From contig NZ_CP072610.1 of NCBI RefSeq assembly GCF_021029445.1, positions 1,674,001 to 1,738,000 of the forward strand: a stretch of 64,000 nt of DNA, written 5' to 3'. Each line of letters begins with the position of its first letter. Position 1 is the stretch's first letter. Under the pieces are notes generated by a model. It ran no database searches. It was not told the origin of the DNA and saw only the letters and a program-made list of their open reading frames with translations. A program made the position numbers and the translations under genes. Shown here piece after piece: positions 63,101-64,000 of this stretch. This DNA is from Pseudomonas wenzhouensis (lineage in GTDB: Bacteria > Pseudomonadota > Gammaproteobacteria > Pseudomonadales > Pseudomonadaceae).

Positions 63101-64000
63101 TTGGCAACGGCCTGCTGCTGTCGCAAAGCCTGCAGCTGGTGGCTGCCTTCAACCATATGCACATCTTCATCGACCCGAACCCGGACGCCGCCAAGAGCTT
63201 CGCTGAGCGCAAGCGCCTGTTCGAGCTGCCGCGTTCGAGCTGGGCCGACTACGACAGCAAGCTGATCTCCGAAGGTGGCGGCATCTTCCTGCGCAGCGCC
63301 AAGAGCATCACCATCAGCCCGCAGATGAAGGCGCGCTTCGACATCGCCGCCGACAAGCTGGCGCCTACCGAGCTGCTCAACGCGCTGCTCAAGGCACCGG
63401 TCGACCTGCTGTGGAACGGTGGCATCGGCACCTACGTCAAATCCAGCCAGGAAAGCCATGCCGACGTCGGTGACAAGGCCAACGATGCGCTGCGTGTGGA
63501 CGGCCGTGAACTGCGCGCCAAGGTGGTGGGCGAGGGCGGCAACCTGGGCATGACCCAGCTTGGCCGCGTCGAGTTCGGCCTGCACGGCGGCGCCAGCAAC
63601 ACCGACTTCATCGACAACGCCGGTGGCGTGGACTGCTCCGACCATGAGGTCAACATCAAGATCCTGCTCGGCGAAATCGTCGCAGCCGGCGATATGACCG
63701 GCAAACAGCGCAACAAGCTGCTGGCCGAGATGACTGACGATGTGTCCGAGCTGGTACTTGGCAACAACTACAAGCAGACCCAGGCGTTGTCGCTGGCCGA
63801 GCGTCGTGCCCGCGAGCGTATCAGCGAGTACAAGCGCCTGATGAATGCGCTGGAGGCTGCCGGCAAGCTGGATCGTGCGCTGGAGTTTCTGCCGTCTGAT
63901 GAAGAACTCAACGAGCGTGCGGCCAGTGGCCGTGGCCTGACTCGTCCGGAACTGTCGGTATTGATCTCCTACAGCAAGATCGACCTCAAGGAGTCGCTGC
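60121..64000 (+). CDS. gdhB: NAD-dependent glutamate dehydrogenase, large type (partial)
   Basis: Catabolic glutamate dehydrogenase converting glutamate to 2-oxoglutarate and ammonia with NAD. The frame is open from ATG 60121 (GGAG 7 bases upstream) to the window end, 1293 codons; the family has about 1600 residues, so the C-terminus is missing. The N-terminal regulatory part (ACT-like regions; [20 protein letters not shown]) is followed by the catalytic core with [21 protein letters not shown] (split: RGGLRWSDR), [15 protein letters not shown] with the catalytic Lys, and the dinucleotide-binding [15 protein letters not shown]. Divergent from the MoxR operon. Confidence 0.96.
   Translation, partial: [1293 protein letters not shown]

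Noticed and set aside
61384..63645. A 753-codon minus-strand frame inside glutamate dehydrogenase
   Set aside because: The plus-strand frame has all family motifs and stays open to the window end; the other is a shadow.

Overview
The window is about 64 kb of high-GC, densely coding DNA from a Pseudomonas chromosome. The evidence is near-family-identical OprH/PhoP/PhoQ, the pepN-nadK-fadH block, the Bat/MoxR operon, the NAGGN osmolyte cluster and Pseudomonas-type REP palindromes. My recollection of P. aeruginosa gene order supports this for the right half. The species is not certain; the P. mendocina/oleovorans/alcaligenes side of the genus is a guess.

Layout. 1-2.9 kb: oprH-phoP-phoQ behind four GTTCA repeats spaced 11 bp apart (PhoP boxes). 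2.9-5.9 kb: an accessory island read leftward that looks like a decayed integron cassette array with no integrase. It holds a RelE/ParE-type toxin-antitoxin pair, a membrane-protein pseudogene with three in-frame stops, an unknown 252-residue gene that runs into an attC-like site, a gene of 19-residue tandem repeats whose second codon is a stop, and two copies of a ~208-bp repeat. 6-11.4 kb: an AraC regulator divergent from acyl-CoA dehydrogenase, acyl-CoA ligase and a CaiB/BaiF CoA-transferase. 11.5-17 kb: housekeeping genes (sprT, Yip1-like, DnaJ-like, ttcA) and a DAHP synthase preceded by two aromatic-rich leader peptides and a strong terminator hairpin, then a 3-methyladenine glycosylase and a YheU-family gene. 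17-25.5 kb: a large 7TMR-DISM hybrid kinase, then the N-acetylglutaminylglutamine amide (osmoprotectant) cluster with its MarR regulator. 25.7-26.8 kb: tRNA-Val, two tRNA-Asp and a reverse-transcriptase-less group II intron inserted just after the tRNA terminator.

26.9-43.2 kb: an AraC regulator with a membrane-anchored nitrilase-fold protein that lacks two catalytic residues; fadH; and a string of conserved Pseudomonas genes (coiled-coil protein, ACC-deaminase-like, cNMP/rhodanese fusion, DUF1853, nadK, phosphoesterase, rhomboid, DUF1315, DUF2797, pepN). 43.2-50.9 kb: a sigma-54-type promoter and the DUF1302/DUF1329/YCF48/RND exporter operon. 51-52.6 kb: an IS1182-family element sitting between the two arms of a hairpin. 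52.8-59.7 kb: the MoxR-DUF58-DUF4381-BatA-BatB-BatD operon with 4- to 8-base overlaps. 60.1-64 kb: the first 1293 codons of the large NAD-dependent glutamate dehydrogenase, cut by the window end.

The most noteworthy items are the decayed cassette array with its nonsense-ridden genes, the tandem aromatic leader/attenuator region before DAHP synthase, the sigma-54-controlled RND/DUF1302 operon, and the ORF-less intron at the tRNA terminator.
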